Source: UBA6109 sp964506465
GTDB taxonomy: Bacteria; Desulfobacterota; Syntrophia; Syntrophales; UBA6109
DNA length: 64,000 nt
Direction of reading: 5' to 3'
Assembly: GCA_964506465.1 (NCBI GenBank)
Contig: CAZDLM010000002.1
Location: 1-64,000 of the forward strand
A program made the position numbers and the translations under genes. Within the stretch, counting starts at the first letter, position 1, and the number at the start of each line of letters is the position of its first letter. Shown piece after piece: positions 61,495 through 64,000 of this stretch. The notes beneath the pieces were generated by a model. The model saw only the letters and a program-made list of their open reading frames with translations. It did not search any database and was not told where the DNA came from.

Positions 61495-62811
61495 TTATTT
61501 TCCCCTAATCAGTTGCGGCGTCTGCTCGTTGTTGTATTGCTTCCTGGCAATGCGCTCCACCTGGGGCGCGAGGTAGCCGAACAGGTCGTCCATTTTGAGG
61601 GAACCGTCCGAGTTGACGATATCTTCGTTTTTGATGCCCTTGAGCAGATAATAGGTGAACAGCCCATGCCCCTTGTCCTTGTAAGTGGAGCTGATCTGGC
61701 TTCCCGAGGCGGCGGCCAGCACCATCACATTCTTGGGAACATCGAAAGAATTTTCCAAATTCATCACCAGTGGCCGCGCACCCTCGGCCAGTACCGACCG
61801 GCCGCCCGCTCCCGAAAAGCAGGAATCCAGGGCGACGACGATCTCTTTTGCCGGAAGCTTTCCCAAGGCCTCATACATTCTCTTCAAGGAATATCCCGTC
61901 TGGTCTATAAATGAAGGGTCGCCGTCATAGGGAACAAGGTAAGCCCCTCCGTTCTTTGGGTTTGGAGCACCGTGACCGGAATAGTATATAAAAACAGTGC
62001 TGCCGGCATCGACATTATTTGACAGCCATTTCTCAAAATATTTTGCCATATCGACATTGGTCGCGTGATCGTTCAATAGCGTAACGACATTTTCTTCTGG
62101 ATACCCAAGCACCTTCACGAGATAGTCGGCAACAAGTCGAGCATCCTGCGTCGCGAAATCGGCTCTGGGCAGTTTCTGTCGGTAATGTTCAATTCCAATG
62201 ACGACGGCATAGGAATCTTTGTTTGCGTTCATCTTCATCACGGGCAGTTCATCTATATCTGTCCGGCCCGCTGTTAAGATCTCCGGTACAGTCGATGAAG
62301 TTGAGGCAGCCGTCGTCGATCTGTCTTTGCGCGACGTCAGTTGGATGGGGGTTTCGCTTTCATAGATCAGATTGTAACCGGCCAATGCTTTTCGGCCGGT
62401 ATCCCGGTCGACGATAACCAAATCGGTTTTCGGTAACACTGTCAGCTCAACATAATACGTCGTATCCGCCTTGAAAGTGATATTACGGGGATGCATGCTA
62501 CGAGCGTTGATATCCACATGTGCCGCTGCGAAATCAACGCTATGCCGGCCGGGTTCAACGACAACCGTCAAATACGTTTTTTCTGCAAGCTGGCCGACAG
62601 CTTGCCGATCCACCAATATTTCAAAAAGAACGGCGCTACTGACAAACACGGCACCTCGATAAACATAAAGCAATGCCTTGCCCGAAGGTGGTGAAATGTT
62701 TTTCATCTTTAGATCCGCTTCGGACGAAGCAACGGGTACAGAGGCACAACCATTAAGTAGCCCGATTGAGATGAGCAAAAGCACAACAACATATAACGTC
62801 TTTTTCTTCAT
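61495..62811 (-). CDS. Caspase-domain (peptidase C14) lipoprotein
   Basis: 438-residue protein. Lipoprotein signal ending LLNGCAS (Cys22). Residues 40-150 resemble DUF2846-type beta domains (GKALLYVYRGAV, VEPGRHSVDF, YYVELTVLP). After a Ser/Thr linker, residues 198-420 form a caspase-like fold: SYAVVIGIEHYRQKLP, the catalytic His in VFIYYSGHGAPNP and the catalytic Cys in VVALDSCFSGAGG, followed by MVLAAASGSQIS and HGLFTYYLLKGI. So a caspase-type protease is anchored on the outside of a membrane. Target unknown. Monocistronic. Confidence 0.88.
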   Translation of the reverse strand: MKKKTLYVVVLLLISIGLLNGCASVPVASSEADLKMKNISPPSGKALLYVYRGAVFVSSAVLFEILVDRQAVGQLAEKTYLTVVVEPGRHSVDFAAAHVDINARSMHPRNITFKADTTYYVELTVLPKTDLVIVDRDTGRKALAGYNLIYESETPIQLTSRKDRSTTAASTSSTVPEILTAGRTDIDELPVMKMNANKDSYAVVIGIEHYRQKLPRADFATQDARLVADYLVKVLGYPEENVVTLLNDHATNVDMAKYFEKWLSNNVDAGSTVFIYYSGHGAPNPKNGGAYLVPYDGDPSFIDQTGYSLKRMYEALGKLPAKEIVVALDSCFSGAGGRSVLAEGARPLVMNLENSFDVPKNVMVLAAASGSQISSTYKDKGHGLFTYYLLKGIKNEDIVNSDGSLKMDDLFGYLAPQVERIARKQYNNEQTPQLIRGK

Positions 62812-63289
62812 ATTATTTTCCCGTGCAAAATAAACCAGTTCTAAAAGTTTTATCGCAATCTGTTCGGCAATGTAAAATATTGAAGTATAAGATTACGGAT
62901 TTCGTGAACAATACGCGACGACGGCAGGAAGTGATACGTTCTTTCTCCCCAAAAGAGAACATCATGATGTGCTGATGTATAATTATCGTTCTATTGGTGT
63001 CAAGGGAGATTTTCACAGGAGTATCGCGGTTTACGCATTGAAGTCCTGCATCTACCCAAATGCATTGGAGAGAAGGTCAACTGAAATACTAGCAATACAG
63101 AAGACTGCAAATACACGTCAATAATTTCAGTCTTCGTTGCCGCAAGATAACCGCCCACGCCGGGGAAAAACGGGGCTGTGAGGTTGCCTCCCTTGATGGT
63201 TTTGAAAGGATCTCGTCACAGCCCCTGTTCAAAAGATACATTTCTCTGATCAGCTCCAATTCGCCATGCTCGACCCAACCGCCTGACCA
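62812..63289. other. Gene-free stretch between caspase lipoprotein and repeat protein genes
   Basis: About 480 bases holding the terminator of the upstream repeat-protein gene (listed separately) and the AT-rich promoter region of the caspase gene. No frame with support. Confidence 0.55.
63167..63225 (-). terminator. Terminator of the repeat-protein gene
   Basis: Ten-base inverted repeat GGGGCTGTGA (63172-63181) / TCACAGCCCC (63216-63225) with a 34-base loop. On the minus strand the stem is followed by GTTTTT, fitting termination about 65 bases after the stop at 63290. Confidence 0.6.
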
Positions 63290-64000
63290 CTACCTAGTTT
63301 GTTTTCTCGTTATTCCACTGGCGATTACCTTTCCGTCCTGGATCAAGAATGTCCTGTAGCCGATATCCATCGAGTTTAGATAATTGTAATATCGTTCTTC
63401 TTTGCCGTTACTGAGACTTTTCACGGCAGCCGGTTTCCCCCACACCTGTTCGATCTCTGCCACCGTCGTCGGGTGATTGGAGTAATAAGCTTTACTCATA
63501 CCCAATTTGTCCTCCGCCAGATTGGCCTGAGCGACCGGTGCTGATGGCAATACACCCGAATTGATGATGCTGCTTGCGACCACCTTTCCGTCCTGGATCA
63601 AGAATGCCCGGTAACCGATATCCATGGAGGTCTGATATCTATAGTATCGCTCTTCTTTACCGTTATTGAGGCTTTTCACGGCAGTCGGTTTCCCCCACAC
63701 CTGTTCGATCTCCGCCACCGTCGTCGGGTGATTGGTGTAATAAGCTTTACTCACACCCAATTTGTCCTCCGGCAGATTGGCCTTAGCTACCGGTGCTGAA
63801 GGCAGTTCTCCTGAAGCGATAGTACCCTTGGCAATCACGTTGCCGTCTTTGATCACAAAGTAACGATATCCTAAATCCATCGTGTTCAGATGTTTATAGA
63901 ATCTTTTCTCTGCCCCATTCTCCATCTTCACGACCGCCGATGGCTTGCCCCATGTGTTCTCAACGTCCTGCAGTGTTTCAGCGCTCGATAACGCAGGAAG
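63290..64000 (-). CDS. Tandem-repeat protein, SmpA/OmlA-like units (5' partial)
   Basis: The frame is open to the window end, so the N-terminus is missing. At least three units of about 83 residues are visible, each made of V(A)EIEQVWGKPxAVKSLxNGKEERYY, then MDxGYRxFLIQDGKV and a spacer SGxLPSAPVAxANLxEDKLG. The WGKP and RYY elements recall the small SmpA/OmlA-type lipoprotein fold (W-G-x-P, then a tyrosine strand). The last unit is cut short by GITRKQTR. The first ATG inside the frame (63931) is not a likely start. Probably an envelope protein; function unknown. Confidence 0.7.
   Translation of the reverse strand, partial: LPALSSAETLQDVENTWGKPSAVVKMENGAEKRFYKHLNTMDLGYRYFVIKDGNVIAKGTIASGELPSAPVAKANLPEDKLGVSKAYYTNHPTTVAEIEQVWGKPTAVKSLNNGKEERYYRYQTSMDIGYRAFLIQDGKVVASSIINSGVLPSAPVAQANLAEDKLGMSKAYYSNHPTTVAEIEQVWGKPAAVKSLSNGKEERYYNYLNSMDIGYRTFLIQDGKVIASGITRKQTR

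Overview
The window looks like a Gram-negative Desulfobacterota (deltaproteobacterial, Syntrophia-like) chromosome. This is inferred from LolA, lipoproteins, SurA/PpiC-type chaperones, a selenocysteine tRNA, a glycogen cluster with a eukaryote-type synthase fused to a phosphorylase, and FecR/TPR-barrel envelope genes. No 16S rRNA or other decisive phylogenetic marker is present. A run of 100 N at 55238-55337 marks a scaffold join, so this is a draft or metagenome assembly.

Region 1 (1-17.88 kb) is the right-hand part of an integrative and conjugative element. At the left edge lies a 5'-truncated IS4-type transposase, followed by a TerY-P triad (VWA protein, PP2C phosphatase, protein kinase). 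A long leftward operon then encodes part of an F-type (MPF-F) type IV secretion system: TraC, TraA-like pilin, TraV, a DsbC/TrbB-like thiol isomerase, TraB and a lytic transglycosylase. Upstream in the same operon are a NusA-like S1-KH-KH protein without the RNA-polymerase-binding domain, a ParB-like coiled-coil protein, two unassigned proteins and a sigma-70 region-2 protein. An 86-residue protein resembling the PLMP/RRXRR domain of IscB sits between TraA and TraC. A CI/LexA-type repressor is transcribed divergently over an AT-rich operator region. A large serine recombinase ends the element, and its 3' end runs straight into the C-terminal part of comM (yifB), so comM was the integration target.

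Region 2 (18-52.8 kb) is GC-rich core chromosome. It holds branched-chain aminotransferase, lolA, a universal stress protein, and a glycogen/alpha-glucan operon (debranching enzyme, GT4/5-type glycosyltransferase, GH57 enzyme, glycogen synthase-phosphorylase fusion). Next come a phosphopantetheinyl transferase, a radical SAM activase-like protein, a patatin-like lipase, proA-nadD, a DUF401 permease, a TrpF-like protein with an EamA transporter, a methyltransferase, FecR and TPR-barrel envelope proteins, uvrA, two PpiC/SurA-type chaperones overlapping mfd, and moeA.

Region 3 (52.8-64 kb) starts with an intact tRNA-Sec gene and is accessory-like, with long intergenic stretches, more AT-rich genes, repeats and debris. 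It has a diverged pair of ~172-bp direct repeats and a PAS protein / histidine kinase / response regulator operon. That operon contains a near-identical PAS duplication and a 126-bp coding repeat interrupted by the assembly gap. It also has a decayed REC/HATPase gene, a CsgG-like lipoprotein, an MFS exporter, a caspase-domain lipoprotein and a repeat protein cut by the window end.

The strongest lead for something undescribed is the conjugative operon. It appears to carry its own transcription set (mini-sigma, NusA-like factor, SOS-type repressor, palindromic tandem repeats at the operon head) and an orphan PLMP domain. Both are inferred from sequence patterns read by eye, without searches.
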